From the NCBI RefSeq assembly GCF_019891175.1, contig NZ_CP072600.1, positions 3,038,001 to 3,102,000 on the forward strand: a stretch of 64,000 nt of DNA. The letters run 5' to 3'. The position numbers and the translations under genes were made by a program. The stretch's first letter is position 1. Every line of letters starts with the position of its first letter. This DNA comes from Leptothermofonsia sichuanensis E412 (GTDB lineage: Bacteria > Cyanobacteriota > Cyanobacteriia > Leptolyngbyales > Leptolyngbyaceae). Below are positions 19,454 to 28,772 of this stretch, one piece after another. The notes below the pieces were generated by a model. It did no database searches, was not told the origin of the DNA, and saw nothing but the letters and a program-made list of their open reading frames with translations.

Positions 19454-19748
19454 TTTGGATTTTAGATTTTGGTTTTAGATTTTGGATGTTAGATTGACCA
19501 CATCCACAAATGGAGCAGTGGTCGAAGACTATTCTAAGGTTTGCCGGTAAGTTTGTGGGGAGGGGAAGCGATCGCAGGAGTCCAAAATGGCAAGATTAAG
19601 GCAGAACCGCAGGGTGTAGCATGGCAACATCAAGAAAGTCCTGATGAAAGTCCTATGAAAAGCTGATCCGCAAAATTCCTCGATCCAGGTTTGAGCGTCT
19701 CAAAATCCTAAATCCCAAATTGTATCTGTTTCAGAGAGAGCCAGTGCC

Positions 19749-20453
19749 ATGACCTTTAATATTCGCCAGTTGGATAATCTGACCTATGAAGAAGTTGAGC
19801 CAATTCTGGAAGATTATATTAACGATGCAATCCTGGAATTTGTTCAGTCCCCTGAGGGGGAAGCATACACTGAAGACCATCCCCAGGGAGGTAGTTGGAT
19901 TGGCAGCTTCATTGAACTGGCTTATCTCTACGACGGATATACCCTGCCCAGGATGACCAGGGGCAATGTGCAATCCTTAATGGAACATACCCTTCCGCGC
20001 AAAATCACCATTTTTGACCCCACTGAAGCCGAAGATGCCATTCCGGAGCTGGTTGCCTTCTGGCAGTTTCTTAAGCGGGAGTATCAACTTCGCAGTGCCG
20101 GGGCGATCGTCAAATATCTGGAATCCCTTGCCCCTCAATTTCCTTCAATCATGTGTGATCCCACCAGAGGGGGCTTTGCCAAGGCGTTTTTGGTTATGGG
20201 ACATCAGGCAGGATTTGACATGACCACGCAGGAAGGTGTCCAGGCTTTCCAGGAGCAGTACAATGCCAGCCTGAAATCCGAGAATGCCGATCCCACAATG
20301 ACGGCCCTCCAAAATATGATTCAGGGCATGGTCCCTTCCTCATCCTCAACTTCATCGATTCCATCCAGATCGAAATCGCAGGGAATGGGGATGCCAAAGA
20401 CAACTCCTGCCAGGAAAACGGCTCGCAAGCAAACCAGGCGCAAACGGAAATGA
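19749..20453 (+). CDS. Hypothetical protein with basic tail, 234 aa
   Basis: Soluble protein; the N-terminal about 190 residues are helical and acidic (EEVEPILEDYINDAILEFV; later IPELVAFWQFLKREYQLRSAG). The last 40 residues switch to a Ser-rich linker and then a strongly basic tail (TARKTARKQTRRKRK-like, ending RRKRK), suggesting nucleic-acid or ribosome contact. Ribosome site gagag precedes the ATG. It is 63 bp upstream of the TPR gene on the same strand and may form an operon with it. Family not recognised. Confidence 0.65.
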   Translation: MTFNIRQLDNLTYEEVEPILEDYINDAILEFVQSPEGEAYTEDHPQGGSWIGSFIELAYLYDGYTLPRMTRGNVQSLMEHTLPRKITIFDPTEAEDAIPELVAFWQFLKREYQLRSAGAIVKYLESLAPQFPSIMCDPTRGGFAKAFLVMGHQAGFDMTTQEGVQAFQEQYNASLKSENADPTMTALQNMIQGMVPSSSSTSSIPSRSKSQGMGMPKTTPARKTARKQTRRKRK

Positions 20454-20516
20454 ACCCATGGGAAGCGTACAAATTTATAGCTATTGTCAGATTAGCAGTG
20501 CGAATCCAGCAGTCCT

Positions 20517-21329
20517 ATGAGCCAGCGCGATGATTCAGAGATTTTTTATAGTCAGGGGCATGTGCTCCGGGAGTTGGGGCATTATGAAGGAGCGGTTGCC
20601 AGATATGACAAAGTCCTGACCGTCAAACCAGAAGATTATAAAGCCTGGAGTTGTCGGGGTTATGCGCTGGAAAGTTCGGGTCAATACGAGGAAGCGATTA
20701 AAAGCTTTGAACAGGCTCTGGCAATTTCCCCAAACTATGGACCCGCCTGGCAGGGAAAGGGAATTGCGTTAGCCAAACTGACCCGGTACGAAGAAGCCGT
20801 ATCCAGTTTTAACCAGGCACTAAAATTGCAACCGGATGACTACCGGGCATGGCAAAACCAGGGTAAGGCGTTGATCAGCCTTTGCCGCTATAAAGAAGCG
20901 ATCGCCAGCTTTGATCAGGTTCTGGAACTCAAGGCGGATAGTTACAAAGCCTGGTATAACCGGGCCGTGGCCTTGACCTGCCTGCACCGGCTTGATGAGG
21001 CTCTGACCAGCCTGGAGAATGCGCTTATGATTAAGCGCACCTGCCACTATGCCTGGAACTATCGGGGCATGGTTCTGGCAAAACTAGGGCGATTTGATGA
21101 GGCGTTGATGTGCTTTGACCGATCTCTGAAGGTCAAATCTAAGAACGCCAATGCCTGGTACGGTAGAGCCTGCTGTTTTGCCCTCCAGGGCAATGTGGAG
21201 CAGGCTATTGAGAATTTGAAACAGGCCATTGAGTTCAGTCCCTACCTGTGTCGCGTTATGGCAAACACCGATGCCAACTTTCAACACATTCGCCATGATG
21301 CCCGCTTTCTGGCATTGCTGGAAGGATGA
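20517..21329 (+). CDS. Tetratricopeptide-repeat protein
   Basis: 270 residues made almost entirely of about seven TPR units of 34 residues, e.g. AWSCRGYALESSGQYEEA, AWQGKGIALAKLTRYEEA, AWYNRAVALTCLHRLDEA and AWYGRACCFALQGNVEQA. The consensus W/G/A/P positions are kept throughout. A soluble cytoplasmic protein-interaction scaffold is expected; no signal peptide. Partner unknown, though the upstream 234-aa gene is a natural candidate by position. Confidence 0.9.
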   Translation: MSQRDDSEIFYSQGHVLRELGHYEGAVARYDKVLTVKPEDYKAWSCRGYALESSGQYEEAIKSFEQALAISPNYGPAWQGKGIALAKLTRYEEAVSSFNQALKLQPDDYRAWQNQGKALISLCRYKEAIASFDQVLELKADSYKAWYNRAVALTCLHRLDEALTSLENALMIKRTCHYAWNYRGMVLAKLGRFDEALMCFDRSLKVKSKNANAWYGRACCFALQGNVEQAIENLKQAIEFSPYLCRVMANTDANFQHIRHDARFLALLEG

Positions 21330-21333
21330 AAGA

Positions 21334-21361
21334 GATTTTCTCCTTAGGATTTTCTCCTTAA
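21334..21361 (+). repeat. 14-bp tandem duplication at gene ends
   Basis: gattttctccttag is followed directly by gattttctccttaa (13 of 14 identical). The second copy carries the stop codon of the minus-strand nucleotidyltransferase gene (21358-21360), and the TPR gene stop is only a few bases upstream. Confidence 0.85.
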
Positions 21362-23898
21362 TAGACGCGCTCACTTCTGGCTTCCTCCTGCCGTTCGTTT
21401 TGCTCCACAAACTCCTGGACCCGCAGGCGATACTCTCGCAGGGTTTCGTCAACCCAGCCGCGATCGCTCCCATTCGCGTAAATATGAACCAGTGGCTCTC
21501 CGGCATCTGGTAGAATCAGCACCCAATTATCCTGGCGGTAGTTAAAGATTTTGACCCCATCCACCAGTTCCAGCCGCTCAACCGGATGCGTTTCAACCAG
21601 ATGACGCATCAAGGCTCCCTTCGCGGTCCAGGGACAGCGGACTACACAGTTCCTGTGGCTAACACGGGGCAACTCTGCACGGATATGACCCAGAGAGCGT
21701 TCCTGGATGGTCAGCATCTCAATCAGTTTGGCAATACAGAACATGGCATCAAACCCTGGATGCAGTTGGGGAAAAATGAACCCCATATCCCCACTCCCAC
21801 CCAGGACCACATTGGGGTTGGTGTGACAGGCTTCCATCAGAGCAGTTGGATTTGCCTTGGTGCGAATCACCCTCCCATCGTGGCGGTGGGCAATTTGTTC
21901 GACGGCACTGGAGGCATGAACCGGAACCACCACCGTACTCCTGGGATGGTGCGCCAGAATCATTTCGACCATCAACGCCGTCAGGGTTTCGCTCCGAATC
22001 GGACTACCCGTCTCATCCACCAGAATCAGTTGTTCGCCATTGGCAGACACCTGTACCCCGAAGGTTGCTTTTAAGGCTTCAACCACATGTCCCAGTTGGG
22101 TCAGGAGTGTTTCTCGATCGGCGGCTGTAGGGGCAGTCTGGGTCAGGCTGGCGTTCAGGACAACTGCGTCGCAGCCAAACTTTGCCAGCAGTTGAGGGAG
22201 TACCGCCCCCGACACCGCATAGGCATAGTCAATCACAACTTTAGAGCTACTGTGGCGAATGGCTTCAATGTTCAGGTGCTTCTCAAAACAGGTGCCATAG
22301 ATATCCACCACCTGATGGGCGTAAACCACATTGCCAATTTCGTGGATCTGGGCACGGCGGAAGTCTTCTTTGAAATAAGCCCCTTCAATTTTCTTTTCGC
22401 GGGCTTTAGAGATATTGATGCCTTTGTGATCGAAAAATTCAATCAGAATATAGTCTGCGCGGTCAGGATGCACCCGCACATGGATGCCTCCGGCGATCGA
22501 GAGGGTTGGCACAATCGAGCGGGCAAGGGGAATAGCGGTGGCTTCCAGGTTTTGCACATTTACCCCCACCGACATCAGCCCGGCAATCAGCGATCGCGAA
22601 ACCATGCGTGAAATACTGCGCTGGTCGCGGGAAACCGCCACATGGGAACCCGGTTTCAGGGTAGAGCCATAGGCAGCCCCCAGCTTGACCGCAAACTCCG
22701 GCGTAATGTCAATATTTGCCAGCCCCGATACCCCCCGCTGACCAAACAAATTACGCTGTGCCGTATGTCCCCAGATCAGATTGATGTTGAGCGTTGCCCC
22801 CGGTTCTACCCGCTTACTGGGCCAGATGCGCACACCAGGACTGACCTGGGCCTCTTCCCCAATCGTGGAAAGGGGACCAACAACAGCCCCTTCCAGAACG
22901 TGGGCACGGCGATCAACCCGGGTTCCCCTGGCAATCACACACGCCCGCAGATGAACTTCTTCCCCAATAATGGCTCCATTCCAGATAATGGGGCGCTTGA
23001 GGTCAGCATCGGCACCAATGGTGACGTTATCCCCAATTACAGTACCAGCATCGATCTGTACCCGTTGCCCAATGCGGCAGTTGCTCCCAATCAGGACGGG
23101 GGCTTCCAGTCTGGCACTGGGGTCGATATGAGTATTTTGACCCACCCACACACCGGGAGATCGCTCCTCATAGGCAAATTCCAGCTTTACCTTACGTTGC
23201 AAGCCATCATACTGGGCGTCCCGGTACGCATCCAGATGCCCCACATCACACCAGTACCCCTCTGCAATAAAGCCGTACATCGGCTCACCCTCTTCCAACA
23301 ACCGGGGAAAGAGGTCTTTAGAAAAATCACTTTCCTGGTTAGCCGGTAAATACTCCAGGACTTCGGGTTCCAGGATATAGATGCCAGTATTGACAGTGTC
23401 CGAGAAGATTTCGCTGGTAGAGGGTTTTTCCAGAAACCGACAAATGCGGTGGTTTTCGTCGGTAATCACCACCCCAAACTCAATCGGGTTCGGAACACGG
23501 GTGAGTATCAGCGTTGCTTTAGACCGATGCTGATGGTGAAACCGGAGGGCGGCACTGAGGTCAAAATCTGTAATGCTGTCTCCACTGACAACCAGAAATG
23601 TGCCATCCAGCAGTTCAGCGATGTTTTTCACACAGCCGGCAGTACCCAGGGGCTGGTCTTCTTCAACAGCATAGGTCATCTGAACCCCAAAATCACTCCC
23701 GTCCTGGAAGTAGTCCCGCATGACATCCGGCAGGTAGTGCAGGGTGGCAATAACCTCGGTAATGTAGTGTCGTCTTAAAAGATTCAGAATATGTTCAGCA
23801 ATTGGGCGGTTGAGAATCGGGACCATTGGTTTTGGTAAATCACAGGTAAGCGGTCTGAGTCGTGTTCCCGATCCCCCTGCCATTAAGACTGCCCGCAT
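21358..23898 (-). CDS. NDP-sugar pyrophosphorylase fused to a degenerate phosphomannomutase-like domain
   Basis: 846 residues. Residues 1-about 235 are a nucleotidyltransferase with signature GGSGTRLRPLT and PKPM; it should couple a sugar 1-phosphate to a nucleotide, usually annotated mannose-1-phosphate guanylyltransferase. Residues about 250-370 are a left-handed beta-helix of hexapeptide repeats. From about 380 to the end is a phosphohexomutase-like domain. Its catalytic loops look lost: GGIHVRVHPDRADY stands where TASHNP would be, and VLGGSGDMGFIF where DGDxDR would be. AVSRDQRSISRM remains. The start has GGAGG upstream. Expected role: cell-envelope or exopolysaccharide precursors. Confidence 0.88.
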   Translation of the reverse strand: MRAVLMAGGSGTRLRPLTCDLPKPMVPILNRPIAEHILNLLRRHYITEVIATLHYLPDVMRDYFQDGSDFGVQMTYAVEEDQPLGTAGCVKNIAELLDGTFLVVSGDSITDFDLSAALRFHHQHRSKATLILTRVPNPIEFGVVITDENHRICRFLEKPSTSEIFSDTVNTGIYILEPEVLEYLPANQESDFSKDLFPRLLEEGEPMYGFIAEGYWCDVGHLDAYRDAQYDGLQRKVKLEFAYEERSPGVWVGQNTHIDPSARLEAPVLIGSNCRIGQRVQIDAGTVIGDNVTIGADADLKRPIIWNGAIIGEEVHLRACVIARGTRVDRRAHVLEGAVVGPLSTIGEEAQVSPGVRIWPSKRVEPGATLNINLIWGHTAQRNLFGQRGVSGLANIDITPEFAVKLGAAYGSTLKPGSHVAVSRDQRSISRMVSRSLIAGLMSVGVNVQNLEATAIPLARSIVPTLSIAGGIHVRVHPDRADYILIEFFDHKGINISKAREKKIEGAYFKEDFRRAQIHEIGNVVYAHQVVDIYGTCFEKHLNIEAIRHSSSKVVIDYAYAVSGAVLPQLLAKFGCDAVVLNASLTQTAPTAADRETLLTQLGHVVEALKATFGVQVSANGEQLILVDETGSPIRSETLTALMVEMILAHHPRSTVVVPVHASSAVEQIAHRHDGRVIRTKANPTALMEACHTNPNVVLGGSGDMGFIFPQLHPGFDAMFCIAKLIEMLTIQERSLGHIRAELPRVSHRNCVVRCPWTAKGALMRHLVETHPVERLELVDGVKIFNYRQDNWVLILPDAGEPLVHIYANGSDRGWVDETLREYRLRVQEFVEQNERQEEARSERVY

Positions 23899-24449
23899 AA
23901 ATCCTCCGTGCTGGTTGCACTGTCAACGAAGTTCCCATCTATATCAATTATTTGCCCAGATCTATAGTCTCTTATGGAATGATGCTTCAGGTATCTATCC
24001 AAAGGTCGCGATCACCCATAACTTTTCAACCTTTAGCCCTATCCGGGATGGCAACGCTCTAGAATGTAGTTCTCTATGAGCAAATCCTGAACATCGTCGT
24101 GTCCTTTCCTTCAGTGGCAAGAGCACGCAGTTATCAGGTTTCCAGGTCAACTTTGCCGGGTCGGGGTTAATTCTGGATTTTGGATCTTGGTTTGCCTGCA
24201 AACTCTCAAACCCAAAATCTAGCATTCTCAGACTACTGGTCACAGTTCCCTGGGTAACCTAAATTGGGGAAGCTAACATTGAAATCTGAGGTTCTCCCCT
24301 GAACTCTCCGCCTCTCTTTCCCAGAGCGAGGCAGCCAGATTCAGACTCCCACTCCCGGAGAAGGACAGGCTTCAATTTTGTAATAGTTTCTCAATTCAGG
24401 TAAGGTCCGGTCTTAAAATTTGAGTTTTCAGTCAACTGAGGATAAACCT
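23899..24449. promoter_or_regulatory. 551-bp gap between divergent genes
   Basis: No gene that I can support. It should hold the promoters of the nucleotidyltransferase (minus) and the small membrane protein (plus). A Pro/Ser-type low-complexity CT-rich stretch lies near 24290-24360. A taaaat box at 24414 is a possible -10 for the downstream gene, with no clear -35. Confidence 0.3.
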
Positions 24450-24629
24450 ATGGAAATCCTAATTGGCATTGTGCTGGCAGGAATTTACGCTGGTGGCGTC
24501 TGGAAGTTCTGGACTGGTTTCAGACGAACCAATTTCAGCCAGGGAAGGATTTACCTTTCTCTGATGTGGCCCATTCTGATCTTCAATCGGTCCTATCGCC
24601 AAAACTTCAACCGGGCACTGAAAGGTTAA
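24450..24629 (+). CDS. Small membrane protein, 59 aa
   Basis: The ATG at 24450 follows a gagga ribosome site. The product opens with one hydrophobic span (MEILIGIVLAGIYAGGVWKF), then FRRTNFSQGRIYLSLMWP, a second short hydrophobic patch and a basic end (RSYRQNFNRALKG). It is of the type seen widely as unnamed small cyanobacterial thylakoid or cytoplasmic-membrane proteins. Its TAA lies inside an 18-bp tandem duplication. Confidence 0.65.
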   Translation: MEILIGIVLAGIYAGGVWKFWTGFRRTNFSQGRIYLSLMWPILIFNRSYRQNFNRALKG

Positions 24630-24655
24630 GGTAGTCTGAAAAGTTAAGGTAGTCT
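24620..24655 (+). repeat. 18-bp tandem duplication spanning a stop codon
   Basis: gaaaggttaaggtagtct is followed directly by gaaaagttaaggtagtct (17 of 18 identical). The first unit contains the TAA of the small membrane gene. Confidence 0.88.
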
Positions 24656-24858
24656 GTTACAGCCATTTTTCAGATGGTCAACCAAAAATTTGGGTATCGG
24701 GTACCGGGTACACGGTGTGCCGGGGACAATAGAGCATCGCCGTCAGAAGTCTGGATTACCCAGACCAATGTTTCTGTGCCGATGGTGTCTCTGGGGTAGG
24801 ACGCTAAGGTTTTCAGTTTTCAGTGTATTTAATCCACGATCCTTAGCAGAGGGTTCCT

Positions 24859-25605
24859 ATGGCGAAGAAGCAAAATCCCCAATCCCAGTCAGCCTTTTCG
24901 AGCGATAGCTATTTCGGCACCCTGAAAAAATCGCAGAACTGGGACGATCGCATCGCTGCGGTTGCTCACCGCTTCAATCGAGAATACCGGGGGGAATCCT
25001 TCGACTTGCCAGTGGAAGTCAGAGAAATGCCCATTACCCAAGAATGGTCAGCAGGTATCCTTCAGGCAAAACTGGCGTCTCCCTTCTGGCAACTGGCTCA
25101 ACCGCAAAAAAATCAGCGATGTTTGGATATTGGCTGTGGGGTGAGCTTTCTGATCTATCCCTGGCGAGACTGGGGAGCACTATTTTACGGGCAGGAAGTG
25201 AGCACGGTCGCTCGAGATAGCCTGAATGCCAGAGGTCCCCAACTGAACTCGAAGCTATTTAAGGGGGTCACCCTGGCACCAGCCCATCAGTTAGAGTATG
25301 ACCCAGGGCAGCCCTTCGATCTGGCGATCGCCACTGGAGTCAGTTGCTATTACCCAATAGATTACTGGGCAGAAGTTCTCGCTGCGGTCAAAAAAGTGTT
25401 GAAACCTGGTAGTTTCTTTGTGTTTGATGTGCTGGATACAGAAATACCCCTGGCAGAAAACTGGGCAATCTTAGAAACTTATCTGGGAGCTGAGGTGTTT
25501 CTGGAATCGGCGGCTGACTGGAAAAAAATGATTCAGGCAGCCGGCGGGCAGATTGTGAAAACACTACCGGGCGAACTGTTTCAGCTCTATAAAGTGAAGG
25601 TTTGA
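24859..25605 (+). CDS. Class I SAM-dependent methyltransferase
   Basis: 248 residues. The SAM-binding motif I is RCLDIGCGVSFLIYPW near residue 92. FDLAIATGVSCYYPIDYW corresponds to motif II/post-motif, and VKKVLKPGSFFVFDVLD to motif III, as in cyanobacterial class I enzymes. Substrate cannot be inferred. The N-terminal 40 residues are polar and possibly disordered. The stop codon falls inside a perfect 15-bp tandem duplication. Confidence 0.85.
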   Translation: MAKKQNPQSQSAFSSDSYFGTLKKSQNWDDRIAAVAHRFNREYRGESFDLPVEVREMPITQEWSAGILQAKLASPFWQLAQPQKNQRCLDIGCGVSFLIYPWRDWGALFYGQEVSTVARDSLNARGPQLNSKLFKGVTLAPAHQLEYDPGQPFDLAIATGVSCYYPIDYWAEVLAAVKKVLKPGSFFVFDVLDTEIPLAENWAILETYLGAEVFLESAADWKKMIQAAGGQIVKTLPGELFQLYKVKV

Positions 25606-25621
25606 AAAGTGAAGGTTTGAA
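25592..25621 (+). repeat. Perfect 15-bp tandem duplication spanning a stop codon
   Basis: aagtgaaggtttgaa occurs twice without spacer. The methyltransferase TGA is in the first unit, so deletion of one unit would leave the protein unchanged. Confidence 0.9.
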
Positions 25622-25833
25622 AAAGCTGTTAGTCTGCTTAACTTGACGGTATCGAATTAGGCTGCGTAACAGAGCAGATCACACCCGACCTCGAAATTGT
25701 TCAGCCGATTGGGTCCACCTCAGACTTAAGCTGTTCAACCCTGTCGTATTCTCTAGTGCATTGCAGCAGACGTTTTTCATCACAAAGGCACGAAGCGAAG
25801 GGACATAACGTTTCTTACAGCCTATCCGAAAAC

Positions 25834-27245
25834 GTAATTGCTCAACTCAGCGGGAATAGGGATTGGTGAGGGTTTAAGGCCGCAGAAATGGACTTAAAAG
25901 CAGAAAGCCCTTGACGCTTACCCGTATTCACCACAGAACGAATATCGGCGAACAAATCTTTGCCCCACTCGGAGCGAAACCCATTGGTCACCTTGCGAAA
26001 AATCACACTCATCCGCAGCGCCTGTTCACTGGCATTATTGGTCGGCGCAATCGTTGTGTCTGCCAAAAATAGAAACAGATGCTCCCGCAAGTTTCGGTAG
26101 CGCGTTTGCAGCCGAATGCCATCGGCTTGAGTCGGACACAGGGCGAGTGCTTGGTCTAATTCTCGGTTGATCCGGCAGCGATATTGATATTGCGTCGAAG
26201 CAGACAATTGCTCCCAGCGTCGATGCCAAGCACAAGCGCGTAAGACTAACCGCTTCATCCGAGGCGAAAAGATCGTATCCCCGGCATCAATGCCATACTG
26301 ACAATCGCGCAACTGATGGGCTAAGCAGACTTGCCAATCTGACGCAGGATGTTTCTTTTGAGCGCTGAACAAATCCGACACCCAAATCTCAGGACGATGC
26401 CCTGCCATCACGTGCTCAATCACCTCTGCCCCACGGGACGGGCGAATCACATGCAAGCAGACTTGAGCATTTTGAAACACCCATTCCCATACCGTCTTGC
26501 CTCTCAGCCGCGCACTGGTTTCATCGCTGCCGACCAGTCGGGAACTGCGTAAGCGCTGCACAATCGCCGCAATCGATGGGTCTAATTGCGTTTTGACTCG
26601 TTGAAAGAGACTTGCCAAAGCACCTTCGGAAATCGCTAAATTGAACACCTCCGACATCAGTTGACTCAGCCGCGCATAGCTGATTGCATGACCGTAGCGC
26701 AACGTCGTGACTAAGGCCGCCACCCCATCGCCGAAGGGACTGCCGGGTTCTAGTCCCACCGGAACTGGAGCCAATTGAACTTCTCCACAACCCGGACAGG
26801 TGCAACCATACCGTTCCACTTGAGTCACAACCGGGCGAATCGGTGGAATCTCCACTTTTTCATAGCGTTGCAGCAATTGCTGAAGGGTTCCAGACAGACT
26901 CACACCACAAGTTTTACACCTGTTCACTTCGGCGCGGATAATTTGGTCGGGATTCGGAGTCAGCTTACGCCCACCACCACAGCGTCCCACACTCGCACTT
27001 CGATTTATCTCTTGGGAGCCAGAAGGCTCGCTAACTGCTGCTTTGAATCCTTGAGCAGGGGGTAAACTGGAATTCTTGGATGTCTTTTTCGGCTTCTTTT
27101 GTTGCAACTTTTGCAGCTCATCCCACAGTGTCTGGATCAGTCTGTCCTTATCAGAGTCTGTGAGTTGCTTGAGGTCTGGAAGCTCTTTCATGCCTTTAAC
27201 TCTAGTGTTCTTTCTCGCCTTGTCAACCCCCAGTTGAGCAATTAC
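25834..27245 (-). mobile_element. Complete IS66-family insertion sequence (ISBst12-like, single gene)
   Basis: 1412 bp bounded by inverted repeats GTAATTGCTCAACT, which start with the GTAA typical of IS66. The 8-bp direct repeat ccgaaaac flanks it exactly (25826-25833 and 27246-27253), the expected target duplication size for this family. It carries one transposase gene and no TnpA/TnpB, like the ISBst12 group. Ends, target duplication and ORF are intact, so it may still be active. Confidence 0.92.
25842..27191 (-). CDS. IS66-family transposase
   Basis: 449 residues. The N-terminal helix-rich leader (KELPDLKQLTDSDKDRLI, a basic QQKKPKKTSKNSSLPP linker) is followed by a zinc-binding part (CKTCGVSL and CTCPGCGEV). 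The DDE catalytic core begins near residue 180. The first Asp is probably in LVGSDETSARLRG, the second around IWVSDLFSAQ, and the Glu in TNNASEQALRM. The C-terminal part FRSEWGKDLFADIRSVVNT is family-typical. The gene fills the element almost completely. Confidence 0.95.
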   Translation of the reverse strand: MKELPDLKQLTDSDKDRLIQTLWDELQKLQQKKPKKTSKNSSLPPAQGFKAAVSEPSGSQEINRSASVGRCGGGRKLTPNPDQIIRAEVNRCKTCGVSLSGTLQQLLQRYEKVEIPPIRPVVTQVERYGCTCPGCGEVQLAPVPVGLEPGSPFGDGVAALVTTLRYGHAISYARLSQLMSEVFNLAISEGALASLFQRVKTQLDPSIAAIVQRLRSSRLVGSDETSARLRGKTVWEWVFQNAQVCLHVIRPSRGAEVIEHVMAGHRPEIWVSDLFSAQKKHPASDWQVCLAHQLRDCQYGIDAGDTIFSPRMKRLVLRACAWHRRWEQLSASTQYQYRCRINRELDQALALCPTQADGIRLQTRYRNLREHLFLFLADTTIAPTNNASEQALRMSVIFRKVTNGFRSEWGKDLFADIRSVVNTGKRQGLSAFKSISAALNPHQSLFPLS

Positions 27246-27437
27246 CCGAAAACTTCCTCAGTCTGGGTTCAAGCTTTGGCCCATTGGGGCTTTTCGGATA
27301 GGCTTTTAGTGCACTTTGTGTTTTTGTGGTTCAAGCTAAAACTGGCGGGTTATTTTCGCCTACCTGCACTGGTTTGGCTTTGATAAATTTGTGCTCTTCG
27401 ACACGTCAGACTCTGAGTTACTTCAGTTCCTCTGCAC

Positions 27438-28583
27438 TCATCTACTCACAAAAAACAACACAGGAATGGCAGCCAACTGGATCAATACGGAGAAAACAAC
27501 CAGAGCAGGTAGTGAAAAATCATACAAAACGCCCATCAAGGCGCTACCTGCAAACCAGGCCAGTCCGTACCCGGTATTGAAAATACCATAGGCAGACCCG
27601 CGCCGCTCCGGTGGCACAATTCCGGCGACAGCAGCTTTCATAATCGACTCCTGTGCACCCATGCCAATCCTCCACAGCACCATGCCCAGTATCGTTAATT
27701 GAGTATTTCCCAGAAAGACGAGCGGAGCAAAGAACAGAGATAGCCCAACTGCCGCCATTAAACTCCTTAAACCGATCTGATCAAACCAGTGACCAAATGC
27801 TAAAGCTGCGATCGCATCGACACCCATTGCCAGCGCATAGAGCAAAGGAATCTGGCTCCCAGTATCGGTTCCCGCCTGCTGTAAGTGAAAGGCAATCAGC
27901 GGAAAGTCGGCATAGCCTGCGGCTATCAGGGCGATCGCTCCCAAATACAGCCAGAAGCGCCACGGTAAACCTATGGTCTGTAAATCGGCTGGAGCGGGTG
28001 GTTCAAAGTCACGCGGGTTGGGATAAATCCGCTGCACAATCAGCAGTACCACTAAGCCAACCATTGCCGGAATCCCCAGAATGGCAAAGCCACCGCGATA
28101 GCCAAACTGCTAGGCCAGCATTGCCGCGACCATCAAGGGTCCGGCTACGGCACCAATTTGATCCATCGCCTCATGCAAACCAAAGCCAAACCCGCGCCCC
28201 ACCTGAAGCGCTGCGTGGGACAGTAGTACATCCCGAGGCGGGGTGCGGACAGCTTTGCCGGTGCGTTCTGCAATCATGAGTCCGGCAGCCGCCTGCCAGG
28301 TTCCAGTCAGGGCTAACAAGGGCACAACTGCGGTGTTGATGAAATAGCCCAGGGTTGTGATGCCCCAATATTTATGGGTGCGATCGCTGACATAACCAAT
28401 CACCAACCGAAACCCGTAGCCGATCAGCTCACCCAGACCTGCAACAATCCCAACAATCGTACCGCTTGCGCCCAGGCTTCCCAGATAGGCTCCGGTAATG
28501 CTACGTGCTCCTTCATAGGTCGCATCGGCACAGAGGCTCACAACCCCTAGAAAGATGACAAACCATAATGCAGATTTCTTCAT
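27438..28583 (-). pseudogene. MFS transporter interrupted by one in-frame amber codon
   Basis: Reading from the ATG at 28583 (MKKSALWFVIFLGVVS) gives 157 residues, then TAG at 28110-28112, then the same frame continues unbroken to 27438. Together this makes about 381 codons with 11-12 hydrophobic spans, a full-length major facilitator. Motifs: GYGFRLVIGYVSDRTHKYW (loop 2-3 motif A-like) in the first half, and FGHWFDQIGLRSLM (motif A of the second half). A single CAG-to-TAG change would explain it. Readthrough, suppression or an assembly error cannot be excluded. Substrate unknown. Confidence 0.85.
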
Positions 28584-28588
28584 CTGAT

Positions 28589-28711
28589 TCAGTTAACCCT
28601 TCTGATTCTTACCTTGTCCAATTCATACTGATACGGGCTGTTCTCAAGAATATCAATCACGACAGGAATCAGACCAGGTTTAGATTGGCGAGGAATGGGA
28701 GATAGATCCAT
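28589..28711 (-). pseudogene. ppa: 5' fragment of inorganic pyrophosphatase
   Basis: A 40-codon ORF behind a good ribosome site (aggaag). It opens MDLSPIPRQSKPGLIPVVID and reaches YQYELDK, which matches the N-terminus of family I soluble pyrophosphatase (MDLSRIP...PKPG....VVIEIP..S..KYE.DK). It then diverges into RIRRVN and stops, so about three quarters of the enzyme, including all metal ligands, is missing. A functional ppa must lie elsewhere. The fragment abuts the MFS gene start. Confidence 0.72.
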
Positions 28712-28772
28712 AAAAACTTCCTTTATCTACTCGTTGTCATCATCCTACTTATTATCATCATCGTCATGTTGA

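Larger units (their letters stand above)
25819..27305. repeat. Palindrome B (MITE-like), interrupted by IS66
   Basis: Ends are agcctatccgaaaa and its complement ttttcggataggct. Without IS66 and one 8-bp target copy it would be 67 bp. An uninterrupted 66-bp copy with the same ends and the internal block cagactgaggaag lies at 37798-37863. The flanks inside repeat A suggest insertion at TTA or TA. Confidence 0.78.
25753..27372. repeat. Repeat A copy 2, split by nested insertions
   Basis: The left part runs from CTAGTGCATTGCAGCAG (25753) to about gtttctta (25817). The right part resumes at about gtgcactttgtgttttt (27309) and ends near ctgcactgg (27372). Joined, they match the intact copy at 3051-3173. 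The interrupting DNA is the 67-bp palindrome B carrying IS66. Confidence 0.8.
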
